DNA of 64,000 nt, taken from Actinoallomurus spadix (GTDB taxonomy: Bacteria > Actinomycetota > Actinomycetes > Streptosporangiales > Streptosporangiaceae). The stretch covers positions 62,001 through 126,000 of the forward strand of contig NZ_JAMXMX010000013.1 of the NCBI RefSeq assembly GCF_024055725.1. Direction: 5' to 3'. This document shows positions 25,093 to 34,086 of this stretch, piece after piece. The notes under the pieces are model-generated. The model had not been told where the DNA came from and searched no databases. It worked only from the letters and a program-made list of their open reading frames with translations. Position numbers and translations under genes: made by a program. The first letter of the stretch is position 1. Every line of letters begins with the position of its first letter.

Positions 25093-25253
25093 GGAACGAC
25101 CGGCGCGGGCCGCAGGGGGACCCAGGGAACGAGCGGCGAGGGCCTGCGGAAGGCCGGAGGGCGCGAGCGGGCCGGGCCGGGACGAGCGGTACGGGCCGCC
25201 GGAAGACCGGAGAGCGGCGCGCGATGTCGTGAACCTCCAATACTCTTCATTGA

Positions 25254-27656
25254 GTGTCGACGCTCGTAAGCCACCCTCTCCTCGACGGCCTCAATGACGC
25301 CCAGCGCGCGGCGGTCGCCCACCAGGGCGCTCCGCTGCTGATCGTCGCGGGTGCGGGCTCGGGCAAGACCCGCGTCCTCACCCACCGGATCGCCTACCTG
25401 CTCGCGGAGCGGGGCGCGCAGCCCGGCGAGATCCTCGCGATCACGTTCACGAACAAGGCTGCCGGCGAGATGAAGGAGCGCGTCGACGCGCTCGTGGGGC
25501 CGCGCTCGCGGGCGATGTGGGTGATGACGTTCCACTCCGCGTGCGTGCGCATCCTGCGCCGGGAGGCGAAGCGGCTCGGCTTCCCGTCGAGCTTCTCGAT
25601 CTACGACCAGGCCGACTCGCAGCGGCTGATGGCGCTCGTCTGCCGGGAGCTCGACCTGGACGCCAAGCGTTACCCGCCGCGCAGCTTCTCCGCGCAGGTC
25701 TCCAACCTCAAGAACGAGCTGATCGACTACGAGACCTTCCGCGACCAGGCGTCGACGCACATGGAGAAGACCCTCGCGGAGGCCTACACGACCTACCAGG
25801 CGCGGCTGCGGCAGGCCGGCGCGATGGACTTCGACGACCTGATCATGACGACGGTCAACCTGCTGCAGGCGTTCCCCGACGTGGCCGAGCACTACCGGCG
25901 CCGGTTCCGGCACATCCTCGTCGACGAGTACCAGGACACCAACCACGCGCAGTACGTCCTGATCCGCGAGCTGGTCGGGCAGGCCGGCGACGACGCCGTC
26001 CCGCCCGCCGAACTGTGCGTGGTCGGTGACGCCGACCAGTCGATCTACGCCTTCCGCGGCGCGACGATCCGCAACATCCTGGAGTTCGAGCGCGACTACC
26101 CCGACGCGGCCGTCATCCTCCTGGAGCAGAACTACCGCTCCACCCAGACGATCCTGTCGGCGGCCAACGCGGTGATCGAGCGCAACGCCGACCGCAAGCC
26201 CAAGCGCCTGTGGTCCGACCAGGGCGAGGGGCCGAAGGTCAGCGGGTACGTCGCCGACAACGAGCACGACGAGGCGGCGTTCGTCGCCCAGGAGATCGAC
26301 CGGCTCAGCGACGAGGAGGACGTCGCGCCCGGTGACGTGGCGGTCTTCTACCGCACCAACGCCCAGTCGCGGGTGTTCGAAGAGGTCTTCATCCGGGTGG
26401 GCCTGCCGTACAAGGTCGTCGGCGGCGTCCGGTTCTACGAGCGCAAGGAGATCCGCGACCTGCTGGCCTACCTCCGGGTGCTCGCCAACCCGGAGGACAC
26501 CGTCAGCCTGCGCCGCATCCTCAACGTGCCCAAGCGGGGGATCGGCGACCGCGCCGAGGCGTGCGTGGAGGCCCTCGCCGGGCGCGAGCGCATCTCGTTC
26601 TGGCAGGCGCTGCGCCGCGCCGAGGAGGCGCCGGGCATCGCCACCCGCTCGCTGAAACAGATCAAGGACTTCGTCGCGCTGCTCGACGAGCTGGGGGAGA
26701 TGGTCGAGACCGCGACGCCGGCCGAGCTGATCGAGGCGATCCTGACCCGGAGCGGTTACCTCGCGGAGCTGGAGGCGTCCCGCGACCCGCAGGACGAGAC
26801 CCGCATCGAGAACCTCCGCGAGCTGGAGTCCGTGGCGGCCGAGTTCGAGGAGCGCCTCGCCGCCGGTGTGACCCCGCCCGCGGCCGGTGCGGTCGGCACG
26901 GTCGGCACGGGCGACGCGACCGGCACGGCCGATGCGGCCGGTACGACCGACGCGACCGGCCCCGACGACGCGGCCGGTGCGGCCGACGCGGAGGAGGCGC
27001 CGGCGCCCGCCGGCGCGGAGGGCCGGCTCGTGGAGTTCCTGGAGCAGGTGGCCCTGGTCGCCGACGCCGACCAGATCCCCGGCGGGGAGGCGGGCGTCGT
27101 TCCGCCGAGCGACCGGGGCCACGAAGGCGTCGTCACGCTGATGACCCTGCACACGGCGAAGGGCCTGGAGTTCCCGGTCGTGTTCCTCACCGGCATGGAG
27201 GACGGGGTCTTCCCGCACCTGCGCTCGCTCGGCGACGTCAAGCAGCTGGAGGAGGAGCGGCGGCTCGCCTATGTCGGCATCACCCGCGCCCGGCAGCGGC
27301 TCTACGTCTCCCGCGCGACGATGCGCAGCTCGTGGGGCGCCCCGTCGTACAACCCGCCGTCGCGGTTCCTCGGGGAGATCCCCGGCACGCTCGTCGAGTG
27401 GAAGGGCGGCGGCCAGGGCGCGCAGGCCACCCCGGCGATGGCGTCGCTGTCCCAGCGGCCGGGCGTGCGCTCGCCGGGCAACCGCGCGGTCCCCGCGCTG
27501 TCCCCCGGGGACCGGGTCGTCCACGACTCGTTCGGTCTCGGCACGGTCGTCTCGGTCGACGGGGCCGGGGAGAAGGCCGCCGCCACCGTCGACTTCGGCG
27601 GCGACTACGGCGTCAAGCGCTTCGTCCTCCGCTACGCCCCGATCGAGAAGCTGTAG
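25254..27656 (+). CDS. pcrA: ATP-dependent DNA helicase UvrD/PcrA
   Basis: 800-aa SF1A 3'-5' helicase in repair and replication. Motif Q/I: LNDAQRAAVAHQGAPLLIVA then GAGSGKTR (residues 32-40); motif II VDEYQDTN; motif III GDADQSIYAFRGA; motif IV LEQNYRST; motif V TLHTAKGLEFPVVF; motif VI VGITRARQRLYV. A C-terminal Tudor-like RNAP-interacting domain is visible (SPGDRVVHDSFGLGTVVSVD). Between 26878 and 27010 a low-complexity Ala/Gly/Thr/Asp linker of about 45 residues interrupts domain 2B. GTG at 25254 follows a TACTCT hexamer by 7 nt, so transcription may start at or next to the start codon. Confidence 0.95.
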   Translation: MSTLVSHPLLDGLNDAQRAAVAHQGAPLLIVAGAGSGKTRVLTHRIAYLLAERGAQPGEILAITFTNKAAGEMKERVDALVGPRSRAMWVMTFHSACVRILRREAKRLGFPSSFSIYDQADSQRLMALVCRELDLDAKRYPPRSFSAQVSNLKNELIDYETFRDQASTHMEKTLAEAYTTYQARLRQAGAMDFDDLIMTTVNLLQAFPDVAEHYRRRFRHILVDEYQDTNHAQYVLIRELVGQAGDDAVPPAELCVVGDADQSIYAFRGATIRNILEFERDYPDAAVILLEQNYRSTQTILSAANAVIERNADRKPKRLWSDQGEGPKVSGYVADNEHDEAAFVAQEIDRLSDEEDVAPGDVAVFYRTNAQSRVFEEVFIRVGLPYKVVGGVRFYERKEIRDLLAYLRVLANPEDTVSLRRILNVPKRGIGDRAEACVEALAGRERISFWQALRRAEEAPGIATRSLKQIKDFVALLDELGEMVETATPAELIEAILTRSGYLAELEASRDPQDETRIENLRELESVAAEFEERLAAGVTPPAAGAVGTVGTGDATGTADAAGTTDATGPDDAAGAADAEEAPAPAGAEGRLVEFLEQVALVADADQIPGGEAGVVPPSDRGHEGVVTLMTLHTAKGLEFPVVFLTGMEDGVFPHLRSLGDVKQLEEERRLAYVGITRARQRLYVSRATMRSSWGAPSYNPPSRFLGEIPGTLVEWKGGGQGAQATPAMASLSQRPGVRSPGNRAVPALSPGDRVVHDSFGLGTVVSVDGAGEKAAATVDFGGDYGVKRFVLRYAPIEKL

Positions 27657-27783
27657 CCTCCCGCGCGTACGTGGCGGAGCCGAAAATGGTTGCACGGCCG
27701 ATATGGCCGGATGCGGGCGTCGACACGAGACGCGCGGACCGTCATGATGCACCTGGGAGCACCTGCGGCCCGTTGGGAGGAAA

Positions 27784-29247
27784 ATGGGGCGGTTCGCGCG
27801 GCGTCTCCTCGTCGCGGTCGTGTCCGCGCTGAGCACGACCGTAATCACGTCATCGGCCTTCGCGTCGTCCGCCGCGGCCTCCCCGGGCCGTCCGGTGTCG
27901 CCGCCGGCCGGCGCCTACCACATCCCCGCCTATCGCCCGGCACCGGCGGCGCAGCGGCTGGTGGTCTGCGAGCGTGGCGGTCACTACACCGGCCTGGCGC
28001 AGCAACTCGCGGCCGAGTGCGCCTACCACGACGTCCAGGCGGCCGTCGATGCCGTCCGGCAGCGCGGCACCACCATCTACGTCCTCCCCGGCACCTACCG
28101 TGAGCGGCCGAGCCTCGCCGCCCCGTCCGGGCCCTGCCACGCGCTCGCCGGCAAGGCCACCCTGACGTACGAGCAGGAGCGCGCCTGCCCCCACCTGCGC
28201 AACCTGATCAGCGTCTCCGGCCTGGGCGACCTGCAGCTCGAGGGCGTCGGCGACGGGGTCGTCATCGAGGGTGACAAGCCGATCGGCGTCCGCGCCGACC
28301 GCGCCGACGGCTTCTACCTGCGCAACGTCACGGTCCGGGGTTTCAAGGAGGACGGCGTGGCCGTCGTCGAGACCGACGGGTTCGTCCTCGACCGCGTCAC
28401 CGCGCGCGACGACGGCCGGGACGGGCTCGCGGCGTACGGCACCGACCACGGCGTGATCGCCGACTGCGAGGCGGCCGGCAACGGTGACGCGGGCATCGCC
28501 ACGGCCTCCGCCTCCGACCGGCGCGGCGACCGGCTGTCCGTGGAGATCCGCGGCTGCCGCTCCCACGGGAACCTGGTCGGCTACTCCGGGACGGCCGGGG
28601 ACTCGGTGTACGTCCACGACAACGAGTTCTCCGGGAACGCCACCGGCGCGGTGCTCGACAGCAGTGTGCAGGCGGTCGGCATGCCGCAGAACCACGCGAT
28701 GTTCGTGGCGAACCGCGTGTTCGGTAACAACGCCGACCCCTACCGCGACTGCGGGACGCACTGCCCGGCGCGCGCCGTCCCCGTCGGCACCGGCATGCTC
28801 CTCGCGGGCGGTGACGAGAACACCTACGCGAGTAATTTCGTCTACGACAACTGGCGCTACGGCATCGCCCAGCACTGGATCCCGGCGAGCCGGCGCGGTG
28901 AGACCGACCCCGCCAAGCAGCGCGACACCTCACACGGCAACCGCTACGTCGGCAACCTGATGGGCGTCACGCCGTACGGCGCGGCGGCGCCGAACGGCGT
29001 CGACTTCTGGTGGGACGAGCAGGGCGACGGCAACTGCTGGCAGAACAACGCCTCCTCGTGGGGCCGGCCGCGCAGCGACCCGGCGGCGCTGCCCGACTGC
29101 GACCACCCGTCCTCCGGCGGCCCGTACGCCCGGCAGGGCAACCCCGCCAAGACCGCGGTCGTCACCGCCTGCGCCGCGTACGCCCCGGGCCGCCCGCGGC
29201 CCGCCGGCTGCACCTGGCTCACCGCCCCATCGAAGCCCGCGGCCTGA
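27784..29247 (+). CDS. Secreted right-handed parallel beta-helix protein
   Basis: 487-aa exported protein. Signal peptide MGRFARRLLVAVVSALSTTV with cleavage near ASS-AAAS. PbH1-type beta-helix repeats follow (residues about 120-350: LISVSGLGDLQLEGVGDGVV, FYLRNVTVRGFKEDGVAVVE, FVLDRVTARDDGRDGLAAYG, and VIADCEAAGNGDAGIA). ATG at 27784 with GGGAGGAAA upstream. Such folds occur in polysaccharide lyases, epimerases and glycosidases; no catalytic residues can be assigned, so the substrate is unknown. The C-terminal region holds several Cys that may form disulfides. Confidence 0.82.
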   Translation: MGRFARRLLVAVVSALSTTVITSSAFASSAAASPGRPVSPPAGAYHIPAYRPAPAAQRLVVCERGGHYTGLAQQLAAECAYHDVQAAVDAVRQRGTTIYVLPGTYRERPSLAAPSGPCHALAGKATLTYEQERACPHLRNLISVSGLGDLQLEGVGDGVVIEGDKPIGVRADRADGFYLRNVTVRGFKEDGVAVVETDGFVLDRVTARDDGRDGLAAYGTDHGVIADCEAAGNGDAGIATASASDRRGDRLSVEIRGCRSHGNLVGYSGTAGDSVYVHDNEFSGNATGAVLDSSVQAVGMPQNHAMFVANRVFGNNADPYRDCGTHCPARAVPVGTGMLLAGGDENTYASNFVYDNWRYGIAQHWIPASRRGETDPAKQRDTSHGNRYVGNLMGVTPYGAAAPNGVDFWWDEQGDGNCWQNNASSWGRPRSDPAALPDCDHPSSGGPYARQGNPAKTAVVTACAAYAPGRPRPAGCTWLTAPSKPAA

Positions 29248-29336
29248 CCGGCCTGGTCCGAGACGGCCCGGCCCGGGACGGTCCGGGTGGTCCGGGACGG
29301 TCCGGACCGCTCGGCGGCGTCCGCGCGTGCTACGAC

Positions 29337-29342
29337 TAGGGT
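29337..29342 (+). promoter_or_regulatory. -10 hexamer of the B12-binding protein gene
   Basis: TAGGGT, 37 bp before the ATG at 29379, matching the TAGGNT form common at actinobacterial housekeeping promoters. No clear -35. Confidence 0.4.
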
Positions 29343-29378
29343 GCGAAGCAGCCCACGCATTCCCGGTAGGAGGCAGTA

Positions 29379-29780
29379 ATGGCGGGTCCGATCCGCGTCG
29401 TCATCGCCAAGCCCGGTCTCGACGGTCATGATCGCGGCGCGAAGGTCGTCGCCCGCGCGCTGCGCGACGCCGGCATGGAGGTCATCTACACGGGGCTGCA
29501 CCAGACCCCCGAGCAGATCGTCGATGCGGCGCTGCAGGAGGACGCCGCCGGCATCGGGCTGTCCATCCTGTCCGGCGCGCACATGACGCTCTGCGCCAAG
29601 GTCGTGGAGCTGCTGAAGGACCGCGACGCCCTCGACATCACGGTCTTCGTCGGCGGCATCATCCCGGACGCCGACATCCCCGAGCTCGAGAAGCTCGGCG
29701 TCGCGCGGATCTTCACGCCCGGGGCGACCACCCAGGAGATCGTCGAGTGGGTCCGCGCCAACGTCGGCGGCGAGGACTGA
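29379..29780 (+). CDS. Cobalamin-binding small subunit of an acyl-CoA mutase
   Basis: 133-aa stand-alone B12-binding domain, the small subunit of methylmalonyl-CoA or isobutyryl-CoA mutase. The lower-ligand motif DGHDRG (D15, H17, G20) is followed by SILSGAHM and GVGGIIPD-type ([14 protein letters not shown]) sequences. A large subunit lacking this domain is encoded at 57784-59406, 28 kb away, and is the obvious partner in the window. GGAGG lies 10 bp before the ATG. Whether it also serves other mutases in the genome cannot be told. Confidence 0.92.
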   Translation: MAGPIRVVIAKPGLDGHDRGAKVVARALRDAGMEVIYTGLHQTPEQIVDAALQEDAAGIGLSILSGAHMTLCAKVVELLKDRDALDITVFVGGIIPDADIPELEKLGVARIFTPGATTQEIVEWVRANVGGED

Positions 29781-29813
29781 GTCCCGGCTCCGGGGGAGGC
29801 GGGGGAGCCGCGC

Positions 29814-31205
29814 TCAGCCCGGTGGTACGGGCAGCGGCGCGCGTTCGGCGCTGAGGGCCAGCACCACCAGGGCCGACGTCCAGCCGAGCGGGGCGACCCC
29901 GGCCTGACGGCCGTGGTCGTCGACCTTCTCCGGGAACGACCCGAGCGTCGAGCGGTGCGCGATGAGCCAGTCCAGCCAGTCGTGCTCCCCGAACCGGTCG
30001 CCGATCGCCGCCGCCTCCAGCGCGAACAGGCCCGTCTCCGGCGTCCACGCGGCGCCGGCGCCGTACCTCTCGCCGGGCACCGCGCCGCCGCCCGGCAGCC
30101 GCAGCCGGTCCCGGATCCGGGCGACGGCGGACAGCACGCCGGGCGTGGGCTCCGCGAACGGCGGCGCGAGGAAGGTGACCGAGGCGTCCACGGCACCGCC
30201 CGGGATCGGGGAGCGCGGATAGCCGTGAGGTCCGAAGCGCCGCTCGATGGCCGCCGCCAGCCGGTCGGCGGCGTGCTTCCAGCGCTGCGCCGCCCCGGTG
30301 TCCCCCCGGTCCGCGGCCAGCGCCGCGGCGGACCGCAGGCCGGCCAGCATGGGCGCGCAGACGCCGAGCGTCGGAACGCGCGGTGCCTGCTCCCGCGCCG
30401 GGCTGCGCTCCCAGTAGTCCGGTGACGGCGGTGGCAGGCCGTCGCCGCGCAGGGCGTTCGCGGACCGGTCGGCGGCCCTGCGGATCATCGGCCACAGCGT
30501 GTCGAGGTCGGCCGCCCGCGGGTCCTTCGCGCGCAGGAACCAGGCCGCCCACAGCACCCAGCCGAGGCTGTCGAGCTGCACCTCGCGGCCGTCGGCGACG
30601 GCGGTGCCGTCGGGGCGGTACCGCGCGGCCCACAGCCCCGTCGGCTCCTGGGCGCGGGCGAGGAAGTACAGCACCCGCTGCGCGTCGCCGCCGTGCCCGG
30701 TCGCGGCGAACGCCGCCACGGTGAACGCGGCGTCGCGCGGCCACACGTAGTCCCACGCGCCGTACCAGGACGCGGTCGAGGCGCCGTTCGGCAGGGTCAG
30801 CATGCGCAGGTCGAGCAGGGCGCGGCCGGCGGCCTCGCGCTGTTCGGCCGTGGCGCCGGGGATCGTGCCCGCGGCCAGCCACGCCTGGTCGGAGCGGATC
30901 GCGTCGGTCACCCGCGGGTCGTCGCGGCTCACGGTCACCGGCTCGGTCCCGCCGAACGGGATGAGCTGCGCCCGGCCGTCGGGGAGCAGCAGGACCGCGC
31001 TTCCCGGGGCGTACGACGCGCCGGCCGCCTGCTCCGGGGTGACGGGCACCCGCGCGAACGGCCAGCCGCCGTTGCCGAGCAGCCCGGGACTGCGCCACGG
31101 GGTGTCGCCGGACCGCGGCAGGGCGGCGGCACAGGTCGCGCTGAGCGACGCCACGAGGAGGAGCAGGGCGACGCGGCGAATGCTTCGTGCCGTCTTCCGT
31201 GTCAC
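29814..31205 (-). CDS. Secreted GH15-like (alpha/alpha)6-barrel protein
   Basis: 463-aa exported protein. N-terminal signal peptide VTRKTARSIRRVALLLLVAS ending near SATCAAA. The Cys does not sit in a strict lipobox, so the form is uncertain. Glucoamylase-type landmarks follow: GAWDYVWPRDAAFTVAAFAA, GLWAARYRPDG, QLDSLGWVLWAAWF and a C-terminal AAWTPETGLFALEAAAIGD. GTG at 31205 has GGAGGTGCGCCG upstream. Likely hydrolyses or binds an alpha-glucoside; general acid and base were not assigned. Divergent from sucC. Confidence 0.75.
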   Translation of the reverse strand: MTRKTARSIRRVALLLLVASLSATCAAALPRSGDTPWRSPGLLGNGGWPFARVPVTPEQAAGASYAPGSAVLLLPDGRAQLIPFGGTEPVTVSRDDPRVTDAIRSDQAWLAAGTIPGATAEQREAAGRALLDLRMLTLPNGASTASWYGAWDYVWPRDAAFTVAAFAATGHGGDAQRVLYFLARAQEPTGLWAARYRPDGTAVADGREVQLDSLGWVLWAAWFLRAKDPRAADLDTLWPMIRRAADRSANALRGDGLPPPSPDYWERSPAREQAPRVPTLGVCAPMLAGLRSAAALAADRGDTGAAQRWKHAADRLAAAIERRFGPHGYPRSPIPGGAVDASVTFLAPPFAEPTPGVLSAVARIRDRLRLPGGGAVPGERYGAGAAWTPETGLFALEAAAIGDRFGEHDWLDWLIAHRSTLGSFPEKVDDHGRQAGVAPLGWTSALVVLALSAERAPLPVPPG

Positions 31206-31376
31206 CGGCGCACCTCCCGTCCCGTTCCGTGCCCGACCTCGGGTCCCGCCGTCGATGACGTTCCAGTACATCAAATCGCGCAGGCCACTTTGACGACATC
31301 GGCTGCTTACCCGGCCGCCGTTCCCGCGACGCGCTCCGGTGCGGACCCACCGGCCCGCGCCGTGTGATGGAAGGAC

Positions 31377-31382
31377 TAGGCT
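31377..31382 (+). promoter_or_regulatory. -10 hexamer of the sucCD operon
   Basis: TAGGCT, 65 bp upstream of the sucC GTG in the 241-bp divergent region with the GH15-like gene. No clear -35. Confidence 0.4.
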
Positions 31383-31446
31383 GCCTGGTCGGAGCGGACC
31401 GCTGGACGCGGTCGTTAGCTGTCGATCCCGTTAAGGACGGACCCCC

Positions 31447-32637
31447 GTGGACCTGTTCGAACATCAGGCGAAGGAGCTCTTCGCGGAGTACGGCGTCCCG
31501 GTCCCCACCGGCAAGATCGCCACCACGCCGGAGGAGGCCCGCGCGATCGCCGAGGAGTTCGCCGCGGCCGGCACCTCGCGCGTCGTCGTCAAGGCGCAGG
31601 TGAAGACCGGCGGCCGTGGCAAGGCCGGTGGCGTGAAGGTGGCCGACTCACCCGCGGACGCCGAGGAGAAGGCACGGCAGATCCTCGGCATGGACATCAA
31701 GGGCCACACGGTCCACAAGGTCCTCGTCGAAGAGGCCAGCGCCATCGCCCAGGAGTACTACTTCTCGTTCCTGCTCGACCGCGCCAACCGGACGTTCCTG
31801 TCCATCTGCTCGGTCGAGGGCGGCATGGAGATCGAGGAGGTCGCCGCGACCAAGCCGGACGCGGTGGCCAAGGTGCCGATCTCGGCCCTGACCGGCGTCG
31901 ACCGGGCCAAGGCCCGCGAGATCGCGGCCGCCGGCCGGCTGCCGGCCGAGGCCCTGGACGGCGCGGCCGAGCTCATCGAGCGCCTGTGGGCCGTCTTCGT
32001 CGACGAGGACGCCCTTCTCGTCGAGGTCAACCCGCTGATCCTCACGGAGGACGGCCGGGTCGTCGCCCTCGACGGCAAGGTCACCCTCGACGACAACGCG
32101 ACCTTCCGCCAGGCCGAGCACGAGGCCCTGGAGGACAAGGCCGCGGCCGACCCGCTCGAGGCCAAGGCCAAGGAGAAGGACCTCAACTACGTCAAGCTCG
32201 ACGGCTCCGTCGGCATCATCGGCAACGGCGCGGGCCTGGTCATGTCGACGCTCGACGTCGTCGCGTACGCCGGTGAGGAGTTCGGCGGCCAGAAGCCGGC
32301 CAACTTCCTCGACATCGGCGGCGGCGCCTCGGCCGAGGTCATGGCCAACGGCATGGAGATCGTGCTGGGCGACCCCGACGTCAAGAGCGTCTTCATCAAC
32401 GTGTTCGGCGGCATCACCTCCGGTGACGCCGTCGCCAACGGCATCGTCCAGGCCGTGAAGCTGCTGGGCGACCGCGGCGAGACCGTCGACCGGCCGATCG
32501 TGGTCCGGCTCGACGGTAACAACGCGGAGGAGGGCCGGCGCATCCTCAACGAGGCCGCGATCCCGGTCATTCAGCAGGTAGAGACGATGGACGAAGCGGC
32601 CCGCCGTGCCGCCGAGCTGGCCGCGCAGGGGGCATGA
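31447..32637 (+). CDS. sucC: Succinyl-CoA synthetase beta subunit
   Basis: 396-aa ADP-forming succinyl-CoA ligase beta chain of the TCA cycle. The ATP-grasp domain begins [34 protein letters not shown] is the nucleotide-binding stretch. The C-terminal CoA-ligase domain carries [18 protein letters not shown] and [22 protein letters not shown] start at 31447. One base separates its stop from the sucD ATG, so the pair is one operon with a strong terminator at 33541. Confidence 0.97.
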   Translation: MDLFEHQAKELFAEYGVPVPTGKIATTPEEARAIAEEFAAAGTSRVVVKAQVKTGGRGKAGGVKVADSPADAEEKARQILGMDIKGHTVHKVLVEEASAIAQEYYFSFLLDRANRTFLSICSVEGGMEIEEVAATKPDAVAKVPISALTGVDRAKAREIAAAGRLPAEALDGAAELIERLWAVFVDEDALLVEVNPLILTEDGRVVALDGKVTLDDNATFRQAEHEALEDKAAADPLEAKAKEKDLNYVKLDGSVGIIGNGAGLVMSTLDVVAYAGEEFGGQKPANFLDIGGGASAEVMANGMEIVLGDPDVKSVFINVFGGITSGDAVANGIVQAVKLLGDRGETVDRPIVVRLDGNNAEEGRRILNEAAIPVIQQVETMDEAARRAAELAAQGA

Positions 32638-32638
32638 G

Positions 32639-33523
32639 ATGGCGATCTGGCTGACCGAGAACAGCAAGGTCATCGTCCAGGGGATGACCGGCGGTGAGGG
32701 TTCCAAGCACACCGCCCGTATGCTGCGCGCCGGCACGAACGTCGTCGGCGGCGTCAACGCCCGCAAGGCCGGGCAGACCGTCACGCACGAGGGCCGGGAC
32801 CTCCCGGTGTTCGGCACCGTCGCCGAGGCGATGGAGCAGACCGGCGCCGACGTGTCGGTGGTATTCGTGCCGCCGAAGTTCACCAAGGACGCCGTCGTCG
32901 AGGCCATCGACGCGGAGATCCCGCTGTGCGTCGTGATCACCGAGGGCATCCCGGTGCACGACAGCACCTGGTTCTGGAAGCACGCGGTCGAGAAGGGCGG
33001 CAAGACCCGCATCATCGGCCCGAACTGCCCCGGCATCGCCTCGCCGGGCAAGTCCAACGCCGGGATCATCCCGGCCGACATCACCAGCCCCGGCCGCATC
33101 GGCCTGGTCAGCAAGTCCGGCACGCTGACCTACCAGATGATGTACGAGCTGCGTGACATCGGCTTCTCCACCTGCGTCGGCATCGGCGGCGACCCGGTCA
33201 TCGGCACCACGCACATCGACGCCCTCGAGGCGTTCCAGGCCGACCCCGAGACCGACGCGATCGTGATGATCGGTGAGATCGGCGGCGACGCCGAGGAGCG
33301 CGCCGCCGCGTACATCGAGCAGCACGTCACCAAGCCGGTCGTCGGCTACGTCGCGGGCTTCACCGCCCCCGAGGGCAAGACGATGGGCCACGCCGGCGCG
33401 ATCGTCTCCGGCTCCTCCGGCACGGCGCAGGCCAAGAAGGAGGCCCTGGAGAAGGTCGGCGTCCGGGTCGGCAAGACCCCGAGCGAGACCGCCCGCCTCA
33501 TGCGCGAGATCATGTCCGCCTGA
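32639..33523 (+). CDS. sucD: Succinyl-CoA synthetase alpha subunit
   Basis: 294-aa alpha chain, binding CoA and carrying the phospho-histidine in [16 protein letters not shown]. The N-terminal Rossmann CoA site includes [30 protein letters not shown] is also diagnostic. Forms the catalytic complex with SucC. ATG at 32639 follows the sucC stop by one base. Confidence 0.97.
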   Translation: MAIWLTENSKVIVQGMTGGEGSKHTARMLRAGTNVVGGVNARKAGQTVTHEGRDLPVFGTVAEAMEQTGADVSVVFVPPKFTKDAVVEAIDAEIPLCVVITEGIPVHDSTWFWKHAVEKGGKTRIIGPNCPGIASPGKSNAGIIPADITSPGRIGLVSKSGTLTYQMMYELRDIGFSTCVGIGGDPVIGTTHIDALEAFQADPETDAIVMIGEIGGDAEERAAAYIEQHVTKPVVGYVAGFTAPEGKTMGHAGAIVSGSSGTAQAKKEALEKVGVRVGKTPSETARLMREIMSA

Positions 33524-33540
33524 TTCCGCGGGGCAGCCGT

Positions 33541-33580
33541 CGAAGACGCCCGGCCGGGTTCGCCCGGCCGGGCGTCTTCG
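33541..33580 (+). terminator. Strong hairpin terminator of sucCD
   Basis: 18-bp perfect stem (33541-33558 and 33563-33580) with the stable TTCG tetraloop; 18 bp after the sucD stop. Confidence 0.9.
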
Positions 33581-33819
33581 CGTTCGGGGGCGGGGAACGT
33601 TTCGCGCGTCCGGCGGCGTTCGAGCCGCCGGGTGAAGAGTCACCGAACCTCATCACGCAGCGAATAGAGGCTTTGACTGCCTTGTGACAACCGCGACGTC
33701 AGAGGGTACTCTGCGATCACTCCCGCCGACCGGGCCCGGTCGCACAGTGCCCGTCGACCCGTCTTCCGCGGGGAGCCGGCGGGATCCTTTATTGCCTCCT
33801 AGCACCTTCCGGAGGATCA

Positions 33820-33915
33820 GTGGCCACCTGGACGAAAAGCAGCTACTCCTCGAACGGGGGCGACTGCGTAGAAGTCGCTGTCGTCCTCGACCGAGGAGTC
33901 GAAACCACCCCATAG
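33820..33915 (+). CDS. Truncated DUF397 protein, 31 aa
   Basis: VATWTKSSYSSNGGDCVEVA followed by VVLDRGVETTP and a stop. It keeps the KSSYSxxGGDCVEVA signature and ends where complete DUF397 proteins continue for another 25-30 residues. GTG at 33820 has GGAGG 5 bp upstream, and a terminator follows 14 bp after the stop, so it has the marks of a self-contained transcription unit. No DUF5753 partner is adjacent. Confidence 0.65.
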   Translation: MATWTKSSYSSNGGDCVEVAVVLDRGVETTP

Positions 33916-33928
33916 ATCGCGATCCGCC

Positions 33929-33958
33929 GAAGCCCCGCCGGCCCTCTGGCGGGGCTTC
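33929..33958 (+). terminator. Hairpin terminator after the DUF397 gene
   Basis: 11-bp perfect stem GAAGCCCCGCC / GGCGGGGCTTC with an 8-nt loop, followed by TCTCGC. Confidence 0.85.
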
Positions 33959-34086
33959 TCGCATCCGCGCCCCGGGCCGGGCGGCGCCCGGTGATGCGGC
34001 GACACGCCGGGCGGATGCGCGGAATGGCCCGTTCGGCGCTGCCAGCATGGGGAGGCCCGCAGCGAGTGAGGAGTGGTGAGCGACCG

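Noticed and set aside
24105-27848. 1,247-codon open frame on the minus strand
   Set aside because: Antisense shadow of dhaM and pcrA; composition is Arg/Gly/Asp-rich without any family motif, as expected for the reverse strand of GC-rich genes.
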